Shown here: piece by piece, positions 11,205-19,807 of the stretch | Layout of the letters: every line of letters begins with the position of its first letter | Position numbering within the stretch: the stretch's first letter is position 1 | Assembly: GCA_016938695.1 (NCBI GenBank) | Contig: JAFGUC010000024.1 | Coordinates: 248,001 to 312,000, forward strand | Reading direction: 5' to 3' | Source of the DNA: Candidatus Woesearchaeota archaeon | GTDB taxonomy: Archaea > Nanobdellota > Nanobdellia > Woesearchaeales > JAFGUC01 | Length of the DNA: 64,000 bases | Made by a program: the position numbers and the translations under genes | The notes under the pieces: model-generated | Told to the model about the DNA's origin: nothing | The model's input: the letters and a program-made list of their open reading frames with translations, nothing else | Database searches by the model: none

Positions 11205-12890
11205 ATGCCAAAAAGATACCATCCCCCAACAACAGAAGATTTTGATGAGGCATTACGAAAGTTTCCTCACTTAAAAGAACACGTTGATTCGATGAGTAAA
11301 GAAATAGGCACTCCTCTTTTTGTTACTGCATTGCAAAAAAGCTATGGTTCTGAAGAATTACCAAACTATATCTATCCTGTTGGAGATCCAATTTTTATTC
11401 ATATCTACAGGCGTGGTAAAGAGCAAATTAAATATCACGTAGTAGAACCAAAAATTGGTGGTAAAGACGTAGAAATTTATAGTGAAGTTCTAAATAGATT
11501 AGTTGAAATCGGAAATGTTTTGCCAGTTCCAATAAACATCTTGGAAATGGATAAAGTTCTAATTGAATTGTATAATATGGTTGTAGAAATTGTTGAAGAT
11601 AGTAAAAATGATAATCCATTAATGAAATTAGTAAAAAAATTAGTTGACCCAAAAAAGAAAATTCCTGTAACACAAGATCAGTATGAAATCATAAAATATT
11701 TTCTACTACGAAACAGGATTGGGTACGGAAAACTAGAACCGCTGTTTAATGATCCATACATCGAAGATATTCACTGTACTGGTGTTGGAGCTATCCATTT
11801 AATTCACAAAGTTTTTGAGATGGTAGAAACAAGTATTGTGTTCCAAGACGATCTTGAATTAAATAAATATTTAATTGAAGTTAGTGAGAGAGTTGAACGT
11901 CCAGTTAGTGATGCGCACGCAGTTGTCGACGCAATCATGCCAGATGGATCGAGGGTAAACTTTATTTATAGTAGGGCAGTATCTTTAGAAGGTTCATCAT
12001 TTACTGTGCGAAAGTTCAGTGAGGTTCCAGTTAGTATAACGCAAGTTGTGAATTGGGGAACAATGTCCGCTCAAGTTGCAGCATACATGTGGTTGTGCCT
12101 TGAAAACGGAATGAATGTTTTCGTTTGTGGAGAAACCGCCTCAGGTAAAACAACATCGTTAAACGCAATGTGTACATTTATCAAACCTGACGATAAAATC
12201 TATACTGTAGAAAACACTCCAGAAGTTACAATGCCACATAACACTTGGCAGCACTTAGTTACACGAGAAGCAGGAAAAAGTTCAGACGTTACATACCTTG
12301 ATTTACTTATCGCAGCACTGCGATCCCGTCCAAACTATATCATAGTTGGAGAGATTCGAGGAGTTGAAGGAAATATTGCATTCCAAGCAATGCAGACAGG
12401 TCACCCAGTTATGAGTACGTTCCACGCCGGTAATGTACAGACAATGATTCAGCGTCTAAACGGTGAACCTATCAAGATTCCAAAAGCATTCATGAACAAC
12501 CTTAACGTAGTTCTAATTCAAATGGCAGTGTTCCACGGGGGTCACTTCTTGAGGCGAGTATTAAGTGTAACAGAGATTGAACGTTATTATGATCCAGAAG
12601 ACAAAGTTATTACTAGAGAAGTTTTTTCATGGAACCCAGTAACTGATGTTCACGAATTCAAAGGTATGTACAACAGCTATATTCTAGAAAGTAAAATCGC
12701 AAGAATGCGAGGTTATTCGGATACTAGGTTAATCTATGATGAATTAGCAAAACGTGAACACTTAATTAAAGTAATGATTAAACACAAAATTTTCAACTAC
12801 TTCGACGTTTGGGAAGTTCTAAAGAACATGTACTATGGTGGAGAAAGTACTCTTCCTTTTGATCCAAATGAACCATTAGGAGAGGAATAA
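11205..12890 (+). CDS. arlI: Archaellum assembly and rotation ATPase ArlI
   Basis: ArlI is a hexameric type II/IV secretion-family ATPase that powers archaellum assembly and rotation at the cytoplasmic face. The 561-residue protein has the N-terminal domain, then ARLHAV-like RPVSDAHAVVDA, Walker A GETASGKT near residue 310, the Asp-box region ENTPEV, Walker B-type YIIVGEIRG near 380, and the His box STFHAG. The length is usual. ATG 11205 follows GGTGATTGA (spacing 4). arlJ starts 4 bp after the stop. Confidence 0.95.
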   Translation: MPKRYHPPTTEDFDEALRKFPHLKEHVDSMSKEIGTPLFVTALQKSYGSEELPNYIYPVGDPIFIHIYRRGKEQIKYHVVEPKIGGKDVEIYSEVLNRLVEIGNVLPVPINILEMDKVLIELYNMVVEIVEDSKNDNPLMKLVKKLVDPKKKIPVTQDQYEIIKYFLLRNRIGYGKLEPLFNDPYIEDIHCTGVGAIHLIHKVFEMVETSIVFQDDLELNKYLIEVSERVERPVSDAHAVVDAIMPDGSRVNFIYSRAVSLEGSSFTVRKFSEVPVSITQVVNWGTMSAQVAAYMWLCLENGMNVFVCGETASGKTTSLNAMCTFIKPDDKIYTVENTPEVTMPHNTWQHLVTREAGKSSDVTYLDLLIAALRSRPNYIIVGEIRGVEGNIAFQAMQTGHPVMSTFHAGNVQTMIQRLNGEPIKIPKAFMNNLNVVLIQMAVFHGGHFLRRVLSVTEIERYYDPEDKVITREVFSWNPVTDVHEFKGMYNSYILESKIARMRGYSDTRLIYDELAKREHLIKVMIKHKIFNYFDVWEVLKNMYYGGESTLPFDPNEPLGEE

Positions 12891-12894
12891 AAAT

Positions 12895-14646
12895 ATGGTT
12901 TATACCTGGAGTTACAGAAAATGTGTAAACGATGCAGGTTATGAATCAATCGATCATTATTTTGTAAAATTAATTCTTCCAGTTATTGCAATGTTAATTG
13001 GTTTGTTTATTTTCTTGATAAATTTTTTAACGTTACCGTTGTTTGTTCCATATCTGCTTTTAATCATGGGTATAGGATTTATGATTTTATATCCTGTTGT
13101 AATTCATGAAAAAAAGAAAGTAAAAATCAATGAGAACATGCATTTGTTTATTACATACGCAGGAACAATTGCAACACTAGATGTTAGTCGTCATATTCTT
13201 TTCGAGAAAATGTCTCAAAAAGAAGATTTCAACGAAATCAGTAAAGTAATGTATAAAATATTATACTTCGCAAAAAAATGGAATCTTGGTTTTGCAACAA
13301 CTTGTAGGCGAGTTGGTGAATTAGTTCCATCAATACTGTTGTCTGATTTTCTCGATAGGTTTGCAGTTATGATGGATTTTGGAGAGAATCTTCAGACATT
13401 TTTATATGATGAACAGATATCAGTCATGGATGATTTCTCAACAGTCTATAAAGAATCACTCGAAAACATACGATTGATGCAAGAAGTGTTTGTTTCACTT
13501 ACTATCTCGATTGCATTTATTATGGCGGTGTCGTTATTAATCCCACTTATTGTTGGTTCGTCAATTGATTTAGTTTTAATTTACACTTTATTAGGAATAA
13601 TTTTCTTAGATATCTCCCTATATGGGTTTGTTAGAAATTTCGTTCCATCTGATCCTTTATTTCACGACTTAAAAGACAAAGCTGAAGGTCAGAAAAAAAT
13701 ATTCAAATTTTTTAGTATCTTATTTCCAGTTTCAACATTATTAACAATCTTGCTTTTGTTTTTTAGTCCATTACCATTTTTAGTCAATGTCGGAATAGGT
13801 ATTTTACCATTAGGAGTTGTTGGATTCATTGGTCAAAATGAAGAAAAAAAAGTATTCACAAAAGAAAGATTCTATCCAACATTTTTGCGATCATTAGGAG
13901 CATTAGTTGAAATCAAATCAGGTGCAATTATTTCAGCATTAATGGCATTAAGAATTCACGATTTTGGATTGATGAACGATTCAATTATTTCTTTGTATAG
14001 GAGATTAAGACTTGGAAATGATAAGGTAAAATGCTGGTACAAATTCATAGTTGATAGTGGAAGTCACTTAATTGATAAATTTACAAAGATTTTTTCAGAA
14101 AGTATGTTCTTGGGTGGAAACTGTGAAAAGATTGGTGAAATTGTAAGTACCAACTTCAACAGACTTCTTTCATTACGAAAATTAAAATATCATTTAGCAT
14201 CAAGCTTAAGAGGTGCATTGTATGGTTCATTAATTGGTTTTGCAGCAGCAGCTTATGTTTCAAGTGAGATTGCAAAAGTATTAGCAGATATGTTTAGTGC
14301 TCCATTAAATAATATTGAAACTGGTGGAAGTGAAATCATGACTGCAATGTTAGGTTCAGTCTTACCACCAATAAACACAGTTGACCTTGGGAAAATTTAT
14401 GTGTACATTGGTTTGATGATTATAGTTCACTCATTTATTTCTTCAATTCTTGTAAAAGTTGTAGATGGTGGTTCTTATTACAGTGCATTGTTTGATTTTG
14501 TTTTAATGGTATTAATTGGTGCAGGAATGAGTGTTATGATTCCACGAACTATAAGGTCGTTACTTCCAGGAATAGAAACAGTATCAGGAGTCGCAGCAGA
14601 TGCAACTGGAACAGCTCTTGAACTAGTGTTATCGCTCTTTCATTAG
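12895..14646 (+). CDS. arlJ: Archaellum membrane platform protein ArlJ
   Basis: ArlJ is the polytopic membrane protein on which ArlI works, related to PilC/TadB. The 583 residues contain paired TM helices near 22-62, a long cytoplasmic domain (about 65-195), TM helices near 197-245 and 275-310, a second cytoplasmic domain with the FLGGNCEKIGEIVSTNFNRLL stretch near 403, and C-terminal TM helices including LIGFAAAAYVSSEIA near 442. This two-unit layout is typical of the family. It ends the operon. Confidence 0.92.
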   Translation: MVYTWSYRKCVNDAGYESIDHYFVKLILPVIAMLIGLFIFLINFLTLPLFVPYLLLIMGIGFMILYPVVIHEKKKVKINENMHLFITYAGTIATLDVSRHILFEKMSQKEDFNEISKVMYKILYFAKKWNLGFATTCRRVGELVPSILLSDFLDRFAVMMDFGENLQTFLYDEQISVMDDFSTVYKESLENIRLMQEVFVSLTISIAFIMAVSLLIPLIVGSSIDLVLIYTLLGIIFLDISLYGFVRNFVPSDPLFHDLKDKAEGQKKIFKFFSILFPVSTLLTILLLFFSPLPFLVNVGIGILPLGVVGFIGQNEEKKVFTKERFYPTFLRSLGALVEIKSGAIISALMALRIHDFGLMNDSIISLYRRLRLGNDKVKCWYKFIVDSGSHLIDKFTKIFSESMFLGGNCEKIGEIVSTNFNRLLSLRKLKYHLASSLRGALYGSLIGFAAAAYVSSEIAKVLADMFSAPLNNIETGGSEIMTAMLGSVLPPINTVDLGKIYVYIGLMIIVHSFISSILVKVVDGGSYYSALFDFVLMVLIGAGMSVMIPRTIRSLLPGIETVSGVAADATGTALELVLSLFH

Positions 14647-14665
14647 AATATAGACTATTTATTTT

Positions 14666-15487
14666 TTAGTTAGCTTCTCTATAAACAAGGTTTAAATTTG
14701 GTTTGATAAATTCTTTAATGTTATCAAAACTTTTACAAATGCCTTGATAATTTTTTGTAGTGATACAAAACTTATTTTCAGATACATGTGCAATATGTGT
14801 ATTTAGTTTGACATTATTCTTGATTATTTTTGAAATTAGTTTCAGAATGTTTTGTGATGCAATAATGCCCATTTCTTTTTTATAATTATCAAATCCTTCA
14901 ATAGTTATTTCGATTATTTTTACAGGACTAATTTCTTTGTTAATATATTCCTTGAGTGATTTTTTATCAGGAAGACCAGTAATACTACAATAATCATTTG
15001 AAATAATTTCTGATATTCGTTGATTGATTTCAAAAATATTTTCAAGATTAATAGAATCGTAATCAGTTCCAATTAGTAATACTGGAATTGTTGCTTTAGA
15101 TTTTAATTTTTCAAAAATATCTTCTGATTTTGTTATTATTAAATTTGATGAGATGTCTTTACAATCAAATGTTTTTGTATCTTTTAAACAAAGTTCAAAT
15201 TTATCAAGATCTAGAATCAAAGAAAAAAGTTCTTTGATTTTTTCATCATCGCAAACAAGAGTAACCTTCTTTTGTTTCTCTTTTTGAAAAGTACTCCATA
15301 TTTTTGATTGTGCAAATTCTTTACTCGATATGAGTTTTTGTGCTTTCATAATTTCTAGATATTTGCTAATTGTTATTCTGTTATGTTTAAGGCCTTTAGA
15401 AATTTCAACACAAGATGCACCAATATTTTTATCTTTAAGAAACTCTAAAATCTTATCTTTAATTTCTTGGTTTAATCTTGTAACCAT
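14666..15487 (-). CDS. Winged-helix, receiver-like and degenerate GGDEF-like regulator
   Basis: The 273-residue protein begins with a winged-helix domain (about 1-68: QEIKDKILEFLKDKNIGASCVEISKGL...). A receiver-like stretch follows (about 74-145: VTLVCDDEKIK... IPVLLIGTD). The C-terminal part starts with SITGLPDKKSL, the pattern of the GGDEF entry motif (D-x-LTGL-x-NR), then TIEGFDNYKKEMG in place of D-x-D-x-F-K-x-x-N-D-x-x-G, and HVSENKFCIT where GGDEF would stand. The GGDEF and metal residues are lost, so it cannot be a normal diguanylate cyclase and may be a sensor or scaffold. It converges on arlJ with a 19-bp gap. Confidence 0.6.
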   Translation of the reverse strand: MVTRLNQEIKDKILEFLKDKNIGASCVEISKGLKHNRITISKYLEIMKAQKLISSKEFAQSKIWSTFQKEKQKKVTLVCDDEKIKELFSLILDLDKFELCLKDTKTFDCKDISSNLIITKSEDIFEKLKSKATIPVLLIGTDYDSINLENIFEINQRISEIISNDYCSITGLPDKKSLKEYINKEISPVKIIEITIEGFDNYKKEMGIIASQNILKLISKIIKNNVKLNTHIAHVSENKFCITTKNYQGICKSFDNIKEFIKPNLNLVYREAN

Positions 15488-15600
15488 TATTTTTCCCCAA
15501 CGAACAAAATATAAAACCTATTAATAACCTTCATATATAAATAGATAAGTAAATTTTATAAAGGGTATATTTTAAATAACAATTGGAGTTGTGGTTAACT

Positions 15601-15945
15601 GTGGAAGATAAAAGAATACTTGGTCTAACTGAAGACGTTATGGTTTATTCAGAGACAAAATCAAAAAAAGTCTTAGCAAGAATTGATACTGGTGCAACAA
15701 GGTCTTCAATCGACATAAAGCTTGCTGCAGAGCTAGGTTTAGGTCCTATTCTTGAAACAAGACAAGTAAAATCCTCATTAGGAACTGATTTACGACCAAT
15801 TGTAAGAGCAAAGATTGAAATAGCTGGAAAAGAATTGGAATCAACATTCACATTAGCAGATCGTGACCATATGAATTACAAAATTCTAATAGGTCAAAAT
15901 ATTTTAAAAGAAGGTTTCCTAATAGACCCTCTTAAGAAGAGATAA
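15601..15945 (+). CDS. ATP-grasp-associated aspartyl protease-like protein (COG4067 type)
   Basis: The 114-residue protein has the retropepsin-like motif ARIDTGATRSSID, with one catalytic Asp per chain so a dimer is expected, and a C-terminal KILIGQNIL (the ILGxxxL-like element). Such small proteases are usually encoded beside RimK-like ligases, as here with 11 bp between the genes. GTG 15601 is preferred over TTG 15583, because the TATA element TTTTATAAAG at 15554-15563 puts transcription start close to 15583. The peptide substrate is unknown. Confidence 0.78.
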   Translation: MEDKRILGLTEDVMVYSETKSKKVLARIDTGATRSSIDIKLAAELGLGPILETRQVKSSLGTDLRPIVRAKIEIAGKELESTFTLADRDHMNYKILIGQNILKEGFLIDPLKKR

Positions 15946-15956
15946 GGTGATTTTAA

Positions 15957-17042
15957 ATGAATGCAGCAATAATTAGTCTTGGTAGTACATCTTCAGAATG
16001 GACTATTGAAGCAATGAAGAAATATTTTGATGAAGTAGATGATATAAACATAAAAAACATTGAAGTTAGTGTTACAAAAGAAGGAATTGAAGTTTTAAAT
16101 AACGGAATTCCAATAAAAGATTACGATTGTGTTTTCGTAAAGGGATCATTTAGATACGCTTTATTGTTACGAACAATAACAACTTATTTAGAAGGAAAAG
16201 GAACAACTTATTTTCCAATTCAAGCAGAAGCATTTAACATTGTTCACGATAAGATGTTAACTTTCTTAGAGCTTCAAAAGAAAAACATTAGTGTTCCAAA
16301 AACATATCTTGCATCAACTCCTTCTTCAGGTAAAAAAATACTTGAAAAAATGAAATATCCTGTGATTATTAAATTACCACAAGGAACACAAGGTAAAGGC
16401 GTGATGTTTGCAGATTCATACGCTAGTGCATCATCAACTTTAGATGCTCTTGCAACACTAAGACAACCATTTATCATCCAAGAGTACGTAGATGCAAATG
16501 GTGAAGATACAAGAGTGATTGTAGCAGGCGACAAAGTAATTGGCGCATACAAAAGAAAAGCAGCAGAAAACGAAGTACGTTCAAATATTCACTCAGGTGG
16601 AAAAGGTATTTTCTACGAACCATCTGATAAAGTAAAAGAACTATCTATTAGAACTGCAAAAGCATTAAAATCTGAAATTTGTGCAATTGATATTTTAGAA
16701 GGCTTTCAAGGACCAGTTGTAATTGAAGCAAACTTATCACCAGGTCTTCAAGGAATAACATCAATAACTGGTCTAGATGTGGCTGGTGAGATTGCAAAGT
16801 TTTTATTTGAAAAAACCAAGGCGTTAAAAGAAAAATTGGGTCATGAAATGAAAACAACTGCATCTAAGGTATTGGATATTGAACTAGGAACAAAAGGTTC
16901 ACAAGAAATTTTGGCAAATCTAGATATGCGTTCAAGTAAGATTCTACTTCCTGAAGTTGTGACTAAAATTTCACAATTCAAGGAGAATGATGAAGTTGCT
17001 ATAAATGCCGAAATTGGCAAAGTTACAATTTCCAAAATCTAA
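15957..17042 (+). CDS. rimK: RimK-like ATP-grasp ligase
   Basis: The 361-residue protein has a pre-ATP-grasp domain (1-95), a central ATP-grasp domain with YPVIIKLPQGTQGKGV (ATP lysine and Gly-rich loop), FIIQEYVDANGEDTRVIV, and the metal-binding VVIEANLSPGL. RimK-family enzymes join amino acids to peptides or small molecules with ATP. About 75 extra residues after the core (from about 290) end in a short beta-rich segment (EVVTKISQFKENDEVAINAE). Start ATG follows AAGGTGATTTTAA. Its partner is the protease-like gene just upstream. The substrate is not predictable. Confidence 0.85.
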   Translation: MNAAIISLGSTSSEWTIEAMKKYFDEVDDINIKNIEVSVTKEGIEVLNNGIPIKDYDCVFVKGSFRYALLLRTITTYLEGKGTTYFPIQAEAFNIVHDKMLTFLELQKKNISVPKTYLASTPSSGKKILEKMKYPVIIKLPQGTQGKGVMFADSYASASSTLDALATLRQPFIIQEYVDANGEDTRVIVAGDKVIGAYKRKAAENEVRSNIHSGGKGIFYEPSDKVKELSIRTAKALKSEICAIDILEGFQGPVVIEANLSPGLQGITSITGLDVAGEIAKFLFEKTKALKEKLGHEMKTTASKVLDIELGTKGSQEILANLDMRSSKILLPEVVTKISQFKENDEVAINAEIGKVTISKI

Positions 17043-17114
17043 TTTTTTTATACTTTATTTCTTTTAGGTCAAGTACCAAAAAATATATAAGAACATCTTT
17101 ATAGAAAATATGCT

Positions 17115-18044
17115 ATGGAAGAAAAAGAAATTTATGATCTAATAATTCTAGGTGGCGGACCAGCAGGTTCAAGTTGTGCAATTTACGCTAAAAAATACAA
17201 ATTAAACACAATAATAATATCTCCAGAAATAGGTGGAACAATTAACAAAGCCCACATGGTAGATAATTACCTTGGTTTTTTTGATATTACTGGAATGGAC
17301 CTTGGAATGAAATTTTCTGAACATCTAGCTAAATTTGAAGTTCCAATCGAATACGATTTTGCAAGAAAAATTGAAAAAGATGGAGATTTATTCAAAGTTC
17401 TAACATTTTCAAAAGAATTTGTTGGTAAGACAATTTTATTTGCATTAGGATTAGAACGAAAAAAATTAGGAATACCTGGAGAAAAAGAACTTCTTGGTCG
17501 TGGTGTTAGTTATTGTGTGACTTGTGACGCAATGTTCTTTAGAGATAAGGTAGTAGCTGTAACAGGTTCAGATGACCATGCAGCATCAGGTGCAGTTCAC
17601 TTGGCTCAGAATTCCTCAAAAGTATATCTAATCAACCCAGAATCAGAATTAAGTTGTAAACCGTATTGGTTAGATGAGATAAATTCTAATTCAAAAATTC
17701 AAGTATTAAATGAAACAAATGTTACTGAAGTACTAGGAGCTGAATCCGTTAAAGGAATAAAAACAACAAAAGGAGATTTAAACGATGTTGAAGGTTTCTT
17801 TATTGAGATAGGTGCAGTTCCATCCGACACTTTGCTTTCAGAATTTAATGTTCAAAAAGATGATAAAGGTTTTATTAAAGTAGATTCAGAACAACGAACA
17901 ACTGAAGATGGAATTTATGCAGCAGGAGATATCACAACAAACTCTGCAAAATTTTTACAAGTTGCAACAGCTGTATCTGAAGGTGCAATCTGTTCATATA
18001 CCATTTTTAAAGATCTAAAAAAAAATGCAAGAAATAAAAATTGA
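17115..18044 (+). CDS. trxB: Thioredoxin reductase-like flavoprotein
   Basis: The 309-residue protein has the FAD motif GGGPAGSS near residue 13, the redox pair C134-V-T-C137, and the C-terminal FAD element YAAGDITT. It would pass electrons to thioredoxin or glutaredoxin. The second nucleotide-binding domain is odd: VTGSDDHAASGAVHLA replaces GGGDSA, and the HRRxxxR motif that recognises NADPH is missing. Electrons may therefore come from NADH, ferredoxin or another donor. A TATA-like AATATATAAG lies at 17082-17091, giving a short leader. The gene overlaps the next by 20 bp. Confidence 0.87.
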   Translation: MEEKEIYDLIILGGGPAGSSCAIYAKKYKLNTIIISPEIGGTINKAHMVDNYLGFFDITGMDLGMKFSEHLAKFEVPIEYDFARKIEKDGDLFKVLTFSKEFVGKTILFALGLERKKLGIPGEKELLGRGVSYCVTCDAMFFRDKVVAVTGSDDHAASGAVHLAQNSSKVYLINPESELSCKPYWLDEINSNSKIQVLNETNVTEVLGAESVKGIKTTKGDLNDVEGFFIEIGAVPSDTLLSEFNVQKDDKGFIKVDSEQRTTEDGIYAAGDITTNSAKFLQVATAVSEGAICSYTIFKDLKKNARNKN

Positions 18045-18438
18045 TGAAATAATGAAACTGTGTGATTTTTATAAATCTCTTAAGTTTTTATACGTTCTTT
18101 TTTCAAAAACTCAAAGTGAAGGTTTTTCTGCATACAAAAGATCTTTAAGAAAATTTGATAACTTTTATTCTTATAAATGCAATTTTTATCCCGATTTAAA
18201 ACATCTTTTAGATTCAACAAGTTCTGCAAGAAAACGCCTAGTTTTACAATTTCAATACATATCGTATAAAGAAGATTTAGATATTAATTTTATTTCAAAA
18301 GTTGCAGCTGAATTTTTACAAATGTACTCAAGATTAGAACGTGCAACACTTGAAGCATTGTCTGTTTCGCGAGGACAATTCAGAAATGATTCAAAAATTT
18401 TAGATGAAATTGACGAAGCAATACATTTTAATCCTTAA
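18025..18438 (+). CDS. Hypothetical alpha-helical protein
   Basis: I do not recognise this 137-residue protein. It is predicted all-helical, rich in Lys, Phe, Leu and Ser, without signal peptide or TM helix. Its start overlaps the thioredoxin reductase-like gene by 20 bp, and its end overlaps the convergent rsmI by 4 bp. The overlap suggests co-translation with the flavoprotein. A nearer ATG lies at 18043 (ATGAAATAATG region is out of frame), so the N-terminus is uncertain. Confidence 0.6.
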   Translation: MQEIKIDEIMKLCDFYKSLKFLYVLFSKTQSEGFSAYKRSLRKFDNFYSYKCNFYPDLKHLLDSTSSARKRLVLQFQYISYKEDLDINFISKVAAEFLQMYSRLERATLEALSVSRGQFRNDSKILDEIDEAIHFNP

Positions 18439-19229
18439 TTCTTTTTAATTATATTATACACAGTGTTTTTGTTAATCTTAAGCAATGAAGATATTTTTTT
18501 GATTGCAATTTTATCATTAGAATTTTTCTTAAAAATATTATATAATTCAACTATCTCCTCATTATTTATTTCTTGTTCAACAGTATACGGTTTAATTAAC
18601 AAAACAATTTCTCCCTTAATCTCTTTTTTTAATTCAATTATTTCTTTAGCAGTTCCAATTAAAACCTCTTCAAATTTTTTAGTAAGTTCACGAGCAATTG
18701 CAATTTCAACATTCGGAAAAAATTTATAAATTATTTGCAACGTCTTATGGATTCTGTGAGGGCTTTCATAGAAAATTAAAGTTTCTTCTCTAGAAATCAA
18801 ATCAGATATAATTTCGACAATTCCTTTTTCTTGCTTAGGCAAAAAACCATGAAACGAAAATGAATCTGTTGGAAAACCACTTAATACAAGACCACTCAAA
18901 AAAGCAGATGGTCCTGGAATATGTGTGACATCTTTTTTATTATTTCTAAAAAAATTAACAATAAAATATCCTGGATCACTAATAGATGGAGTTCCATTGT
19001 CTGTAACTAAAATATAGTCTTCATCAAAATTTAGCTTAGAAACCAGTTTTTCCTTATTATGATCGTTATATGTAAGAAGATTTTTTTTAGCAATTTTATA
19101 ATGTTCTAATAACTTTACAGTTCTTCGTGTATCTTCACAAAGAATATTATTTACAGAATTAAATATTTCAAGAGCTCTATAAGAAACATCTTTTAAATTT
19201 CCAATCGGTGTTGATAGTATATAAAGCAT
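18435..19229 (-). CDS. rsmI: Bacterial-type 16S rRNA ribose methyltransferase RsmI
   Basis: RsmI methylates the ribose of C1402 in bacterial 16S rRNA using S-adenosylmethionine. The 264-residue protein has the family pattern STPIGNLKDVSYRALEIF, then CEDTRRTVKLLEHY, TDNGTPSISDPG and HIPGPSAFLSGLVLSG. The last 40 residues (DKIAIKKISSLLKINKNTVYNII) form an HTH-like tail that is usual in RsmI. Most archaea lack this gene, so transfer from bacteria is likely; base composition does not differ visibly from the neighbours. Confidence 0.92.
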   Translation of the reverse strand: MLYILSTPIGNLKDVSYRALEIFNSVNNILCEDTRRTVKLLEHYKIAKKNLLTYNDHNKEKLVSKLNFDEDYILVTDNGTPSISDPGYFIVNFFRNNKKDVTHIPGPSAFLSGLVLSGFPTDSFSFHGFLPKQEKGIVEIISDLISREETLIFYESPHRIHKTLQIIYKFFPNVEIAIARELTKKFEEVLIGTAKEIIELKKEIKGEIVLLIKPYTVEQEINNEEIVELYNIFKKNSNDKIAIKKISSLLKINKNTVYNIIKKN

Positions 19230-19241
19230 TGAATATAAAAT

Positions 19242-19766
19242 TTATAATTTAGATTTTACTGCCTTATCTGAAATTATCGCACTGTTTCCAGAAGGATCTT
19301 CAATTATAATTTTAATTGGTTCTTGACCCCAAATAACTTTTCTAACTTTTTTCAAAAGATTTTTTGATTTCTTTTTTGCATCAGGATCTTCACTTAATTC
19401 TGCAGCGCTTTCAATAGCATATTTAACCCTATTTAAGACACCTTCAACATTTGTGACAAAACCTTGTGATGCTGGACCAGGAGTCATAGAAAACATTCGT
19501 GGAATCTTTAAAGTAGCATTGCTAGACTTAACGATTCTAATTTTCATATCGTCTTCACAAGTTACATCCAAAGTATATTTAGATGGCTCACCATCATCTT
19601 TAGTTTCAATATCAGATTTATGGAATTTACAATTCTCACAAGTCATAGCGAAAATATGAACCTCGCCAAAATAAGGAACATCTTGAGTTCTCTCAGTAAG
19701 AGTTAAAGTCTTTTGACCACACATTGGACAATCTTGACCTTCTAAAATATCCATTTCATCTGCCAT
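19242..19766 (-). CDS. ZPR1-family zinc-finger protein
   Basis: The 174-residue protein has one ZPR1 module: a zinc finger with CPMC (Cys14/17) and CENC about 30 residues later, followed by the beta-rich ZPR1 domain containing the conserved IPRMFSMTPGPASQGFVTNVEGVL. Eukaryotic ZPR1 binds translation elongation factor eEF1A and aids its folding; archaeal forms have a single module as here. It is transcribed ahead of rsmI with 12 bp between them. Confidence 0.9.
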   Translation of the reverse strand: MADEMDILEGQDCPMCGQKTLTLTERTQDVPYFGEVHIFAMTCENCKFHKSDIETKDDGEPSKYTLDVTCEDDMKIRIVKSSNATLKIPRMFSMTPGPASQGFVTNVEGVLNRVKYAIESAAELSEDPDAKKKSKNLLKKVRKVIWGQEPIKIIIEDPSGNSAIISDKAVKSKL

Positions 19767-19807
19767 GTTTCAAAATGATAATTTAACGTTTATAAATATT
19801 TCTAATG

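Noticed and set aside
14666-15487. Active diguanylate cyclase
   Set aside because: The GGDEF signature is replaced by a SENKF-containing stretch and metal ligands are missing, so c-di-GMP synthesis is not supported.
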